The notes under the pieces were generated by a model. It had not been told where the DNA came from, did not search any database, and worked only from the letters and a program-made list of their open reading frames with translations. Shown here piece after piece: positions 10,892 to 19,964 of a stretch of 64,000 nucleotides of DNA. Positions within the stretch are counted from its first letter, which is position 1; each line of letters begins with the position of its first letter. Made by a program: the position numbers and the translations under genes. Source of the DNA: Citreimonas salinaria (GTDB taxonomy: Bacteria; Pseudomonadota; Alphaproteobacteria; Rhodobacterales; Rhodobacteraceae); NCBI RefSeq assembly GCF_900107235.1, contig NZ_FNPF01000006.1, positions 124,001 to 188,000 of the forward strand, written 5' to 3'.

Positions 10892-12568
10892 GTGGCCTTC
10901 AGGACCGATATCGAGATCGCGCGCGCCGCGAAGAAGAAACCCATCCAGGAGATCGGCGCTGCCCTGGGCATCCCGCCCGAACACCTGCTGCCCTACGGGC
11001 ACGACAAGGCCAAGGTCGGGCAGGGCTTCATCGACGGTCTGAAGGATCGCCCCGACGGCAAGCTGGTGCTGGTCACGGCCGTGAACCCCACGCCCGCGGG
11101 CGAGGGCAAGACCACGACGACCGTGGGCCTGGGCGACGGCCTCAACCGGATCGGCCGCAACGCGGTGGTCTGCATCCGCGAGGCCTCGCTGGGCCCGAAT
11201 TTCGGCATGAAGGGTGGCGCCGCGGGCGGCGGCTTGGCGCAGGTCGTCCCGATGGAGGACATGAACCTGCACTTCACCGGCGATTTCCACGCCATCACAA
11301 GCGCGCACTCGCTGCTGGCGGCGATGATCGACAACCACATCTACTGGGGCAACGAACTGGACATCGACATCCGCCGCGTCGTCTGGCGCCGCGTGGTGGA
11401 CATGAACGACCGTGCGCTGCGCCAGATCACGGCATCCTTGGGTGGCGTGGCCAACGGCTTCCCGCGCGAGACCGGGTTCGACATCACCGTCGCCTCCGAG
11501 GTCATGGCGATCCTGTGCCTGGCGCGCGACCTGAAGGACCTCGAGGAACGGCTTGGCGCGATGATCGTCGCCTATCGCCGCGACAAGACGCCGGTCTATT
11601 GCCGCGACATCGGCGCCGAGGGGGCGATGACCGTCCTGCTGAAGGACGCGATGCAGCCCAACCTCGTCCAGACGCTGGAAAACAACCCCGCCTTTGTGCA
11701 TGGCGGACCCTTCGCCAACATCGCGCATGGCTGCAACTCGGTCATCGCCACCAAGACCGCGTTGAAGCTGGCGGACTTCGTGGTGACCGAAGCCGGGTTC
11801 GGCGCCGATCTGGGCGCCGAGAAGTTCATGAACATCAAGTGCCGCAAGGCCGGCATCGCGCCTTCGGTCGTGGTGGTGGTGGCCACGGTGCGGGCGATGA
11901 AGATGAACGGCGGCGTCGCGCGTGCGGACCTGGGCGCCGAGAACGTCGAGGCGGTGAAGGCCGGATGCGCCAACCTGGGCCGGCACATCGAGAACGTGAA
12001 GGGCTTCGGCGTGCCGGTGGTGGTGGCGATCAACCACTTCGTCACCGACACCGACGCCGAGGTGCAGGCGGTGAAGGACTACGTCGAGGGGCAGGACGCC
12101 GAGGCAGTGCTGAGCCGGCATTGGGAGCTGGGCAGCGAAGGCTCGGCCCCGCTGGCCGAGGCGGTGGCGCGGCTGGCCGATGCCGACACCGCGCAGTTCG
12201 CCACGCTCTACCCCGACGCGATGGGCCTTGCCGACAAGATCGAGACGATTGCCACGCGTATCTATCGCGCCGACGGCGTGGTGCTGGATGGCAAGCTGCG
12301 CGCGCAGCTGAAGGACTGGGAGGACCAAGGCTATGGCGACCTGCCCGTCTGCATGGCCAAGACGCAGTATTCCTTTACCACAGATCCTACGCTGCGCGGC
12401 GCGCCCACGGGGTTTACCATCCCGGTGCGCGAGGTGCGGCTGTCCGCCGGCGCGGGTTTCGTCGTGGCGATCTGCGGCGAGATCATGACCATGCCCGGCC
12501 TGCCCAAGGCGCCGGCGGCACAGTCGATCCGGCTCAACGCGGCGGGCGAGATCGAGGGGCTTTTCTGA
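10892..12568 (+). CDS. fhs: Formate-tetrahydrofolate ligase
   Basis: Fhs (558 aa) makes 10-formyl-THF from formate, THF and ATP in the cytoplasm. Start GTG 10892 has an AAGGGGAGA ribosome site. The P-loop-like [13 protein letters not shown] lies at residues 65-77. The family signatures [22 protein letters not shown] and [16 protein letters not shown] are intact, and the length equals the usual 555-560 aa. folD, encoding the next two steps of the same pathway, follows after a 115-bp gap holding a large inverted repeat. The pair interconverts formate, formyl-THF and methylene-THF. Confidence 0.97.
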   Translation: MAFRTDIEIARAAKKKPIQEIGAALGIPPEHLLPYGHDKAKVGQGFIDGLKDRPDGKLVLVTAVNPTPAGEGKTTTTVGLGDGLNRIGRNAVVCIREASLGPNFGMKGGAAGGGLAQVVPMEDMNLHFTGDFHAITSAHSLLAAMIDNHIYWGNELDIDIRRVVWRRVVDMNDRALRQITASLGGVANGFPRETGFDITVASEVMAILCLARDLKDLEERLGAMIVAYRRDKTPVYCRDIGAEGAMTVLLKDAMQPNLVQTLENNPAFVHGGPFANIAHGCNSVIATKTALKLADFVVTEAGFGADLGAEKFMNIKCRKAGIAPSVVVVVATVRAMKMNGGVARADLGAENVEAVKAGCANLGRHIENVKGFGVPVVVAINHFVTDTDAEVQAVKDYVEGQDAEAVLSRHWELGSEGSAPLAEAVARLADADTAQFATLYPDAMGLADKIETIATRIYRADGVVLDGKLRAQLKDWEDQGYGDLPVCMAKTQYSFTTDPTLRGAPTGFTIPVREVRLSAGAGFVVAICGEIMTMPGLPKAPAAQSIRLNAAGEIEGLF

Positions 12569-12602
12569 CGGCGACACGGCGCTCGCCGCTGAAGCGGCAT
12601 CG

Positions 12603-12646
12603 CCCCGCCCGCCGTCCCCGGCCCACTGGGCACGCGGCGGGCGGGG
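12603..12646. repeat. 12-bp inverted repeat between fhs and folD
   Basis: CCCCGCCCGCCG (12603-12614) pairs perfectly with CGGCGGGCGGGG (12635-12646) across a 20-nt loop. There is no T-run, so it may be a processing or attenuating hairpin between the two one-carbon genes rather than a full terminator. Confidence 0.6.
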
Positions 12647-12683
12647 TGATAGTGGCAGCCAAACGGCACGAGGGGATCGAAAG

Positions 12684-13577
12684 ATGACGGCGAAGGTGAT
12701 CGACGGCAAGGCGCACGCAGCGCGCATCCGCGCGGCGGTGGCCGACAACGTGGCGCGACTGCGCGAGGCGAACGGCGTCACGCCCGGCCTGGCGGTCGTA
12801 CTGGTGGGCGAGGATCCGGCCAGCCAGGTCTACGTGCGGTCCAAGGGCCGCATGACCGTCGAGGCCGGCATGCAAAGCTTCGAGCACAAGCTGGACGTGG
12901 GTGTCGCCGAGGCCGAACTGCTCGCGCTGGTCGAGCGGCTGAACGCCGACCCGGCGGTGCACGGAATCCTGGTGCAGCTTCCGCTGCCCGACCACATGGA
13001 TTCGGCCAAGGTGATCCGCACGATCGACCCGGCCAAGGATGTCGACGGCTTCCACATCTCGAACGTGGGCCTGCTGGGCACCGGTCAGAAGGCGATGGTG
13101 CCCTGCACGCCGCTGGGCTGCCTGCTGATGCTGCGCGAGACGCTGGGCGATCTGTCGGGTCTCGAGGCGGTGGTGATCGGGCGCAGCAACATCGTCGGCA
13201 AGCCGATGGCGCATCTTCTGCTGGGCGAAAGCTGCACGGTGACCGTCGCGCATTCGCGCACCCGCGATCTGCCGGGCGTTGTGCGCCGGGCGGACATCGT
13301 CGTCGCCGCCGTGGGCCGGCCCGAGATGGTCAAGGGCGACTGGATCAAGCCCGGCGCCACGGTGATCGACGTGGGCATCAACCGCGTCGACGCGGGCGAC
13401 GGCAAGACGCGGCTGGTGGGCGACGTGGATTACGAGGGCTGTTCTGCGATTGCCGGTGCCATCACGCCGGTGCCGGGTGGCGTGGGACCGATGACCATCG
13501 CCTGCCTGCTGGCCAACACGCTGACCGCCTGCTGCCGCGCCAACGGCCTGCCCGAGCCGGAAGGGCTCGGCGTCTAG
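12684..13577 (+). CDS. folD: Bifunctional methylene-THF dehydrogenase / methenyl-THF cyclohydrolase
   Basis: FolD (297 aa) catalyses the NADP-dependent oxidation of 5,10-methylene-THF and hydrolysis to 10-formyl-THF. Signatures are [14 protein letters not shown] (including the catalytic Lys region), the [10 protein letters not shown] stretch, [11 protein letters not shown], the Rossmann motif [17 protein letters not shown] and the C-terminal [16 protein letters not shown]. Length is normal. It lies downstream of fhs in the same orientation and probably shares transcripts with it. Together they supply formyl-THF for purine synthesis or detoxify formate. Confidence 0.97.
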   Translation: MTAKVIDGKAHAARIRAAVADNVARLREANGVTPGLAVVLVGEDPASQVYVRSKGRMTVEAGMQSFEHKLDVGVAEAELLALVERLNADPAVHGILVQLPLPDHMDSAKVIRTIDPAKDVDGFHISNVGLLGTGQKAMVPCTPLGCLLMLRETLGDLSGLEAVVIGRSNIVGKPMAHLLLGESCTVTVAHSRTRDLPGVVRRADIVVAAVGRPEMVKGDWIKPGATVIDVGINRVDAGDGKTRLVGDVDYEGCSAIAGAITPVPGGVGPMTIACLLANTLTACCRANGLPEPEGLGV

Positions 13578-13598
13578 CACGCCGGTCCGGCTGGGTCG

Positions 13599-14012
13599 TC
13601 AGGCCGGCACCGGCACCATCGTGCCGGTCAGCAGCGCGATTTGGACCTCGCGGCCCCCGGTGCGGGCGAAGACCTCGGCCTGCACCACCACAAGGCGGCG
13701 GCCGGGCTTGATCACCTTTCCGCGTGCGATCAGCTGGTCGCCGCGCGCCGGTGCCAGCAGGTGGATGCGGATCTCGGCCGTCACCACCTCCTGGTCCTCG
13801 GGCATGAGGCTGAGCGCCGAATACCCCGCCGCCGTGTCGCCGAGCGAGAAGGCCAACCCTGCGTGACCGAACCCCTGCTGTTGCAGAGCGATGGGCAGGA
13901 TCGGCGCCGTGATCTCGACCGCGCCGGGCGCGACATTGGCGATCTTCGCGCCCAGCGTGTCCATCATCGATTGCCGGGCAAAGCTGTCGCGAACGCGTTT
14001 TTCCATGTCCAT
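13599..14012 (-). CDS. PaaI-type hotdog-fold thioesterase
   Basis: A 137-aa hotdog-fold protein of the PaaI/YbgC thioesterase superfamily, which hydrolyses acyl-CoA or aryl-CoA thioesters. The central stretch QQQGFGHAGLAFSLGDTAAGYSA is the usual active-site helix region (HxG...D). It is followed by strands VVTAEIRIHLLAPARGDQLIARG. Two in-frame ATGs six bases apart (14012, 14006) are possible starts and a GTG lies at 14021; none has a strong ribosome site. It ends 21 bp from folD and points toward it. The substrate is unknown. Confidence 0.82.
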   Translation of the reverse strand: MDMEKRVRDSFARQSMMDTLGAKIANVAPGAVEITAPILPIALQQQGFGHAGLAFSLGDTAAGYSALSLMPEDQEVVTAEIRIHLLAPARGDQLIARGKVIKPGRRLVVVQAEVFARTGGREVQIALLTGTMVPVPA

Positions 14013-14161
14013 GACGGCCACGCTACGGCGCGAGAAATATCGCGTCCAGAGCCTCTTGCGCCGATTGCGGCGCCGCCCGATATTCCGAAACGCGCGGCGC
14101 GCGACCGGGTGTTTCGTCCGAGGTCGGACGAACCGGATCGTGGCGCCGGACGGAGTATCCC

Positions 14162-14437
14162 ATGTATATCTACGAGGGTGTGGGCCTGCTGCTGGTGGCC
14201 CTTGTTCTCTATGGCTGGGCCTATCGGCTGCACCACCGCCCGGCGTCACCGGGCTGGGCGAAGGGGCAGCCTTTCGCCTCGGCCGTCGGCCTCGTGCTGG
14301 TGCTGATCGCACCGGTTGGCGCGGGTCTGCTGACATTCGGGCTGATGCAGCCGCTGAACGGGCTGCAGATGACGGGCCTTGCCGTCCTGATCGCGTCGCC
14401 CTTCGCGCTGCATTGCGCGCTGCGCCGGATCAGGTAG
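14162..14437 (+). CDS. Small three-helix membrane protein, unknown function
   Basis: A 91-aa hydrophobic protein with three predicted membrane helices at about residues 6-22, 39-62 and 67-85. A short basic loop (YRLHHRP) follows the first and a basic tail (ALRRIR) ends the chain. I do not recognise a family. It is transcribed divergently from the thioesterase and its last 8 bp overlap the 3' end of the convergent pdeM. The compositional pattern and start context (cggagtatccc before ATG) look genuine. It could be a membrane-integrity or accessory peptide; no function is assigned. Confidence 0.65.
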   Translation: MYIYEGVGLLLVALVLYGWAYRLHHRPASPGWAKGQPFASAVGLVLVLIAPVGAGLLTFGLMQPLNGLQMTGLAVLIASPFALHCALRRIR

Positions 14438-15122
14438 CCGGCTGAGGTCGTATCCCGGCCCGGCGCGGCATCGGGATCGCGCAGGGACGGCGGCCGGTCA
14501 GGATTGCCTGCGCACCCTTGCCCATGAGAGCCGACAGCGTCGCGCTGTCGGTCCACAGCCCGCCCGTATAGGCGCCGTAGGCCGGCATGACCAGCCGCCG
14601 CTCGTCGACCAGGAAACACGGCATCGACAATGCGCGCCCGCGCGCGGTGAAGCGCGCCTTGGGGTGGTAGTGGCCCGACACCTCGCCTTCGGCCGCGTCG
14701 GAGGCGATGTGCCGGAAGACGAGCGGCCCCAGCGACAGGTCGGCGCGATGCGTTCCGCCAAGGCTCACGGGTCCCGGATCGTGGTTTCCCTCGATCCAGT
14801 CCCAGTCGCGCCCCGCCTGGAGGCGCGCGATGAACATCAGGTCGTCCTCGGGCAGGTGCACGTCGAGCCCCGCCGCGTCGAAGCTGTCGCCCAGACAGAT
14901 GACGCGGCCCGCGCCCGTGATCTCCAGGTCGTGCGACAGCCTCGACAGGGTCTCGCGCGCCTCGTAGGGCGGCAGGGCCGCGCCGCCCACGGCGGACAGG
15001 CGCGCGGCCTTGCCCAGATGCAGGTCCGACACGACAAGCACCGAGAGGCCTGGCCAGTGCAGCGCGCCCGAGGGCAGGGCGCAGAGCCTTTCGCCGTGGA
15101 AGATGAAGGCATGGGAGTTCAT
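14430..15122 (-). CDS. pdeM: PdeM-like ligase-associated metallophosphoesterase
   Basis: A 230-aa calcineurin-like phosphoesterase of the ligase-associated DNA damage response (PdeM) type. The metal-binding blocks are all present: VSDLHLGKAARL, CLGDSFD, IEGNHDPG and SGHYHPK. Members act as Mn-dependent DNA endonuclease/phosphoesterases. The ATG at 15122 gives the usual short N-terminus. It lies 85 bp downstream of the Lhr-like helicase gene on the same strand, its usual partner. The ATP-dependent ligase and the exonuclease that often complete this cluster are absent from this locus. Confidence 0.9.
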   Translation of the reverse strand: MNSHAFIFHGERLCALPSGALHWPGLSVLVVSDLHLGKAARLSAVGGAALPPYEARETLSRLSHDLEITGAGRVICLGDSFDAAGLDVHLPEDDLMFIARLQAGRDWDWIEGNHDPGPVSLGGTHRADLSLGPLVFRHIASDAAEGEVSGHYHPKARFTARGRALSMPCFLVDERRLVMPAYGAYTGGLWTDSATLSALMGKGAQAILTGRRPCAIPMPRRAGIRPQPAT

Positions 15123-15207
15123 GCTTTGGTCCTTGCCGCAACGGCGGCCGTCCCGCAAGCCCGACCTCGGGTGCGGCTGCGGTCGGCGCGAAGCATCGGC
15201 CAGCCGA

Positions 15208-17655
15208 TCAGAACGGCACCCGCCATTTCGGCTTCGACATGCCTGCATCGACCTCGGCAAGGCCCGAGTCCTCCATCAGCCGCGTGACCCCCTCCTCGAG
15301 CAGCCGCTCATCGGCCGAGCCCCGCACCGGCACGCGGCCGGGTTCCAGGAACAGCGGCGCGGCCAGCGGCGTGACGCGGCTCAGCCGGACGTGGTCGATC
15401 CGGCCGCCGACGCGGGCCTTCATCTCGCGGATGCGGTCGAAATCCACCAGCCCGCGCATGGCCTCTTCGCGGGTGATGCGCAGCATCAGGTGGTCGGGGT
15501 CGTATTTCAGCAGCGTGTCGTAGAGGATGTCCGACGACATGGTCGCCTGCCGCCCTGTCTTGCGTTGCCCGCCGACCTGACGTTCGATCAGCCCAGCGAT
15601 GGTGGCCGAGGCGCGAAACGTCCGCTTCATCACTGCGTTGCCAGCCAGCCACGTGTCCAGCCCGTCCTCGAGCGCGGCCAGGTCGAACAGCGGTGCCGGG
15701 TCGGTGACCGCGTCCAGCCCCCAGATCAGCGTCGCGTAGTCGGTGCTGACGAAGCCCATCGGTGCAAGACCCATCTCCTCCATCCGCTTGGTCAGCAGCA
15801 GGCCCAGCGTCTGCTGCGCGTTGCGCCCGGCAAACCCGTAGACGACCATCTGTTCGCGCCCGTCATGGGGGAAGCTTTCGACCAGCAGGCGGCCGGGGCT
15901 CGGCAGGCGCGATACCTCGCGCTGCAGGGCCAGCCATTGCGCGGTGTGGGCGGGCAGGTCGGGCCAGCTGTCCTGCCGGAACATCCGCAGGATGCGCTCC
16001 GACAGCTGCGTCGACGTGGCGAACTTGGTGCCCATGAAGGTGGCGATCTTCGGCTTGGCGCCGGGGCTGCGCGTGACCTCGACCACCAGCTCGCGCAAGC
16101 CTTCGTAGCGCACGATCTGCCCGCCGATCAGGAAGGTGTCGCCCTTGCTCAGGCTGGCGGCAAAGCCTTCCTCGACCTCGCCCAGCGGCGCGCCGCCGCG
16201 CCCGCGCCACTTGACCTTCAGCGTGTCGCTGTCCTGGATCGTGCCGATGTTCTGCCGGATCCGCACGGCCGAGCGCGGATCGCGCAGCTGCCAGCGCCCG
16301 TCGGCGCGCCGCTGCAGGCGCTGCCACTGGTCGTAGGCGCGCAGCGCGTAGCCGCCGGTGGCGCAGAAATCGAGGCAGGCGTCGAATTCCGCGCGCGTCA
16401 GCGCGGCATAGGGCCCGGCGCTGCGGAACTCCTCGAAAAGGTCGTCCGCGTCGAAGGGGCCGGAGCAGGCGGCGATCAGGATGTGCTGGCACAGCACGTC
16501 GCGCGGGCCCCGTCCGCGCGGCTCGCCGTCCAGTTCCCCTGCGCGCGCGGCTTCGAGCGCGGCGATGCATTCCACCACCTCGAACCGGTTGGCCGGCACC
16601 AGCAGCGCCTTGCTCGGCGCGTTGTAGCGGTGGTTCGCGCGGCCGATCCGCTGCACGAGCCGCTTGACGTTCTTCGGCGCGCCGACCTGGATCACCAGGT
16701 CCACGTCGCCCCAGTCTATCCCCAGGTCGAGGCTGCCGGTGCAGACGATCGCACGTAGGTCACCACGCACCATCGCCGCCTCGACCCGCTCGCGCTGACC
16801 ACGATCGAGGCTGCCGTGGTGGATGCCGATGGGCAGCGCGTCCTCGTTCGCCAGCCACAGGTTGTGGAAGAACAGTTCGGCCTGCGCGCGGGTGTTGTGG
16901 AAGATCAGCGTGGTGCGGTGGCGCTTCACCTCTTCCAGCACTGCCGGAATGGCGTATTTCGCGCCGCCGCCGGACCAAGGCGGCGCCTCGTCGGTGACCA
17001 GCATGCGGATGTCCGGCTCGGGCCCCGGATCGGCCTGCAGGATGGCGCAGGGATCCGGGTGGCGCGCCAGAAGCGAGGCGATGGCGGCCGGGTCCTCGAC
17101 CGTCGCGGACAGCCCCACGCGCCGCAGCCTCGGCGCCAGCTTCTGCAGCCGCGCCAGTGCCAGCATCAACTGGTCGCCCCGCTTGCTTTCCGCCAGCGCG
17201 TGGATCTCGTCGACCACCACCCGCTGCAGGCCTGCGAACGTTCGCGCGGCATCCTCGTAGCTGGTCAGCAGGGCCAGGCTTTCGGGCGTCGTCAGCAGGA
17301 TATGCGGCGGGTCGGCGCGCTGGCGCCTCTTGCGGCTGGACGGCGTGTCGCCGGTGCGGTCCTCGACCCGTATGCCCAGCCCCGCGCCCTCGATCGGGTG
17401 GCCCAGGTTGCGCCGGATATCCGCCGCCAGCGCCTTGAGCGGCGACACATAGAGCGTGTGCAGCCCGGGCGGCGGCGCTTCGCCCAGCTCGGCCAGCGTC
17501 GGCAGGAAACCGGCCAGCGTTTTGCCGCCCCCGGTGGGCGCGATCAGCAGTGTCGCGGGTTCGTCCGCACGCGCCAGCATGGTGCGCTGGTGCGGGTGCA
17601 GCGCCCAGCCGCGCGCGTCGAACCAAGCCTGAAGGGAAGGGGGCAGATCGGTCAT
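15208..17655 (-). CDS. Ligase-associated Lhr-like DEXH helicase
   Basis: An 815-aa superfamily 2 helicase of the Lhr-core type associated with DNA repair. Walker A APTGGGKT is at residues 39-46, the DEIH box at 149-152, motif III as GLSATVED, and motif VI as QRIGRANHRYN. The C-terminal half (about 380-815) has the winged-helix and beta-barrel modules of the Lhr core, with the motif GRGGAPLGEVEEGFAASL. Start ATG 17655 places the Q-motif-like HPHQRTML normally. It is followed by pdeM, so the two probably process damaged DNA together. No promoter can be singled out in the 219 bp shared with the divergent CaiB gene. Confidence 0.93.
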   Translation of the reverse strand: MTDLPPSLQAWFDARGWALHPHQRTMLARADEPATLLIAPTGGGKTLAGFLPTLAELGEAPPPGLHTLYVSPLKALAADIRRNLGHPIEGAGLGIRVEDRTGDTPSSRKRRQRADPPHILLTTPESLALLTSYEDAARTFAGLQRVVVDEIHALAESKRGDQLMLALARLQKLAPRLRRVGLSATVEDPAAIASLLARHPDPCAILQADPGPEPDIRMLVTDEAPPWSGGGAKYAIPAVLEEVKRHRTTLIFHNTRAQAELFFHNLWLANEDALPIGIHHGSLDRGQRERVEAAMVRGDLRAIVCTGSLDLGIDWGDVDLVIQVGAPKNVKRLVQRIGRANHRYNAPSKALLVPANRFEVVECIAALEAARAGELDGEPRGRGPRDVLCQHILIAACSGPFDADDLFEEFRSAGPYAALTRAEFDACLDFCATGGYALRAYDQWQRLQRRADGRWQLRDPRSAVRIRQNIGTIQDSDTLKVKWRGRGGAPLGEVEEGFAASLSKGDTFLIGGQIVRYEGLRELVVEVTRSPGAKPKIATFMGTKFATSTQLSERILRMFRQDSWPDLPAHTAQWLALQREVSRLPSPGRLLVESFPHDGREQMVVYGFAGRNAQQTLGLLLTKRMEEMGLAPMGFVSTDYATLIWGLDAVTDPAPLFDLAALEDGLDTWLAGNAVMKRTFRASATIAGLIERQVGGQRKTGRQATMSSDILYDTLLKYDPDHLMLRITREEAMRGLVDFDRIREMKARVGGRIDHVRLSRVTPLAAPLFLEPGRVPVRGSADERLLEEGVTRLMEDSGLAEVDAGMSKPKWRVPF

Positions 17656-17874
17656 GGGATCGAGATAATCCGCCCCGCCGCGATTTCCCACCGCCGCCCG
17701 CATCCGCGGTCCGAAATATCACCGGGTGAACTGGCCCGCACTGGCCACGCGGGTCAGAGCCCGTGGCGACGCGCCACGCGCGGCGCAACCCGCGGGGACG
17801 ATGCTCCCTCCAGTTCGCGGCCCTTTTCTTCCGGGCCTCGTTCCGCTCAACTGCCCGGGTCAGGAAGGATCACC

Positions 17875-18954
17875 ATGCTGCATGGCATCCGCATCGTCGA
17901 ATTCGAGGGCCTCGGCCCCGCACCCTTCGCCGGCATGCTGCTGGCCGACCTCGGTGCCGAGGTGACGGTGATCCACCGCCCCGGCGGCGGCGGCGTCAGC
18001 GCCTCGGGGCTGCTCGACCGCGGCAAGCGCTCAATCGCGCTCGACCTCAAGGACGAGACCGACCGCGTGATCGCCAGTGCCCTTATCGCCACCTCGCGCG
18101 GTTTGATCGAAGGCCTGCGCCCCGGCGTGATGGAGCGTCTCGGCCTAGGCCCTGACGTGGCGCATGCGCTCAACCCTGCGCTCGTCTACGGCCGCATGAC
18201 GGGCTGGGGCCAGACCGGCCCGCGCGCGACGCAGGCCGGGCACGACCTCACGTATCTCGCGCTGTCGGGCGCGTTGTTCCACGCGGGCCTGCCCGGGCAG
18301 CCGCCAAGCCCCACGCCCACCCTTCAGGGCGACGTGGGCGGCGGTGCGCTCTACCTCGTGATCGGCATGCTGTCGGGGCTGATCCGCTCGCGGGAGACCG
18401 GGAAGGGCACCGTGGTCGACGCGGCGATCGTCGACGGCGCCGCGCACATGATGGCGCTGCTGGCCTCGATGGGCGACCGCTTCGATCGCGCCGCGCGCGG
18501 GCGGTCGCTGCTGGACGGGCCGCACTGGTCGCGCTGCTATGCCTGCGCCTGCGGTGGTCACGTGGCCGTCCAGGCGCTCGAGCCGCAATTCTACCGGCTT
18601 CTGCTGGACGCGCTCGGGCTGGCCGACGATCCCTTGATGCAGGCGCAGCACGCACCCCAGCAATGGCCGGACCAGACCGCACGGCTGGCCGGAATCTTCG
18701 CCGCGCATCCGCGCGACCACTGGGCGGACCTGTTCGAAGGTTCGGATGCCTGCGTCGCCCCCGTGCTCAGCCCGGTCGAGGCGGCCGCCGATCCGCACAT
18801 GTCCGCGCGTGGAACATGGCACGCCGGCGGCGCGCCCGCCCCTGCGCCGCGCTTCGACGGGGCATGGGCGAGGCCCGGCGCGACACCGGCGCGCGACGGC
18901 GACCGCGACGCGATCCTGGCCCGGCTGCGGGACGAGGGCGCGCTGGGCGGCTAG
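17875..18954 (+). CDS. CaiB/BaiF family CoA-transferase (or acyl-CoA racemase)
   Basis: A 359-aa family III CoA-transferase. The N-terminus LHGIRIVEFEGLGPAPFAGM followed by LLADLGAEVTVIHRP, the block RGKRSIALDLKD and the signature GRMTGWGQTGP are diagnostic. The family moves CoA between carboxylic acids or racemises alpha-methylacyl-CoA. The AGHDLTYLALSGALFHAG stretch is more like racemase/Amacr members. ATG 17875 has AGGAAGG upstream. It converges on the LacI gene with only 2 bp between stops. The substrate is not evident. Confidence 0.88.
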   Translation: MLHGIRIVEFEGLGPAPFAGMLLADLGAEVTVIHRPGGGGVSASGLLDRGKRSIALDLKDETDRVIASALIATSRGLIEGLRPGVMERLGLGPDVAHALNPALVYGRMTGWGQTGPRATQAGHDLTYLALSGALFHAGLPGQPPSPTPTLQGDVGGGALYLVIGMLSGLIRSRETGKGTVVDAAIVDGAAHMMALLASMGDRFDRAARGRSLLDGPHWSRCYACACGGHVAVQALEPQFYRLLLDALGLADDPLMQAQHAPQQWPDQTARLAGIFAAHPRDHWADLFEGSDACVAPVLSPVEAAADPHMSARGTWHAGGAPAPAPRFDGAWARPGATPARDGDRDAILARLRDEGALGG

Positions 18955-18956
18955 CC

Positions 18957-19964
18957 TCACCGACCCGTGCTGGACGCACGCGGGATCAGCGTGACCGGCG
19001 TCCGCGTCTCGTCCGGCGGGCGCAGGCCGTCGCTCAGCCAGCGCAGCAGCGTCGCGGCCACGTCGCGGCCGAAGCCGCCGATGTCGCATCGCACCGAGCT
19101 GAGCCGCGGATGGCACAGCGACGCCTCTTCGATGTCGTCGAACCCCACGATGCGGATGTCCCGGCCGACTGTAATCCCGGCCTCGGCGAAGCCCGACAGC
19201 ATCCCCAGCGCCACCAGGTCCGAGAAGCACAGCGCCGCATCCGCACGCGGCGTCTCGGCAGCGAGGCGCAGGGCGATCGCACGCCCCAGCGCGCGCGAGG
19301 GGCGCCCCGGGATCGAGCGCGTCCCCAGCCCGGCGCCGCGCATTGCGGCATCGTAGCCCCCCATGCGCTCGCGGGTGATCTGGCGCCCCTCCAGCCCGCC
19401 GGCAAACACGATGCGCCGCGCGCCGGTGCCGATCAGATGGCGCGTGGCCGCCTCGCCGCCGGCGCGGTAGTCGAACGAGGCGAAGGGCAGCGCCGCGCCG
19501 TCCCGGTCCATCCGCCGCAGTACCTGCATCGCCGGGATGCCCGCGCGGTCCAGCCGCGCCGCGGTCTCGGGGCGCGTGTCATGGGTCGGGCACAGCACCA
19601 GCGCGGCGACCCCGTGCTCCAGCATCGCGGCGGTCACGCGGTCCTGTTCGTCTGGGTCCTCGTCGGTGTTGGCGATCACCGCGGCATAGCCCGCGCCTGC
19701 CAGCGCGCCCTGCAGGCTGGCGGCGAACTCGGTGAAGAAGGGATTGCGCAGGTCGTTGATGACCAATCCGATCAGGCCTGTATCCGCGCCGCGCAGCTGC
19801 GCCGCCGCGCGGTTGCGCACGTAGCCGAGGCGCGCCATTGCCGCCTCGACCCGCGCGCGCGTCTCGGCCCGCGGCGCCGGCGATCCCTGCACCACCAGCG
19901 ATACGGTCGACTTGGAAACGCCCGCCTCGCGCGCGACGTCGAGGATCGTCGGGCGGCGGTTCAT
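18957..19964 (-). CDS. LacI-family transcriptional regulator (last gene of the catabolic operon)
   Basis: A 335-aa LacI/GalR regulator. The N-terminal helix-turn-helix covers about residues 5-27 (TILDVAREAGVSKSTVSLVV) with a hinge helix at about 48-58. The rest is a periplasmic-binding-protein-like ligand domain ending with the motif GFDDIEEASLCHPRLSSV. It overlaps the upstream DUF993 gene by 4 bp, so it is co-transcribed as the last gene of the operon running from 29.6 kb. This makes it a second regulator of the same locus besides the divergent LacI gene. The ligand is presumably a sugar or pathway intermediate. Confidence 0.92.
   Translation of the reverse strand: MNRRPTILDVAREAGVSKSTVSLVVQGSPAPRAETRARVEAAMARLGYVRNRAAAQLRGADTGLIGLVINDLRNPFFTEFAASLQGALAGAGYAAVIANTDEDPDEQDRVTAAMLEHGVAALVLCPTHDTRPETAARLDRAGIPAMQVLRRMDRDGAALPFASFDYRAGGEAATRHLIGTGARRIVFAGGLEGRQITRERMGGYDAAMRGAGLGTRSIPGRPSRALGRAIALRLAAETPRADAALCFSDLVALGMLSGFAEAGITVGRDIRIVGFDDIEEASLCHPRLSSVRCDIGGFGRDVAATLLRWLSDGLRPPDETRTPVTLIPRASSTGR

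Noticed and set aside
10673-12781. 702-codon minus-strand frame opposite fhs
   Set aside because: Antisense shadow: rich in His, Arg and Asp, no recognisable domain, while fhs on the plus strand is complete with all signatures.
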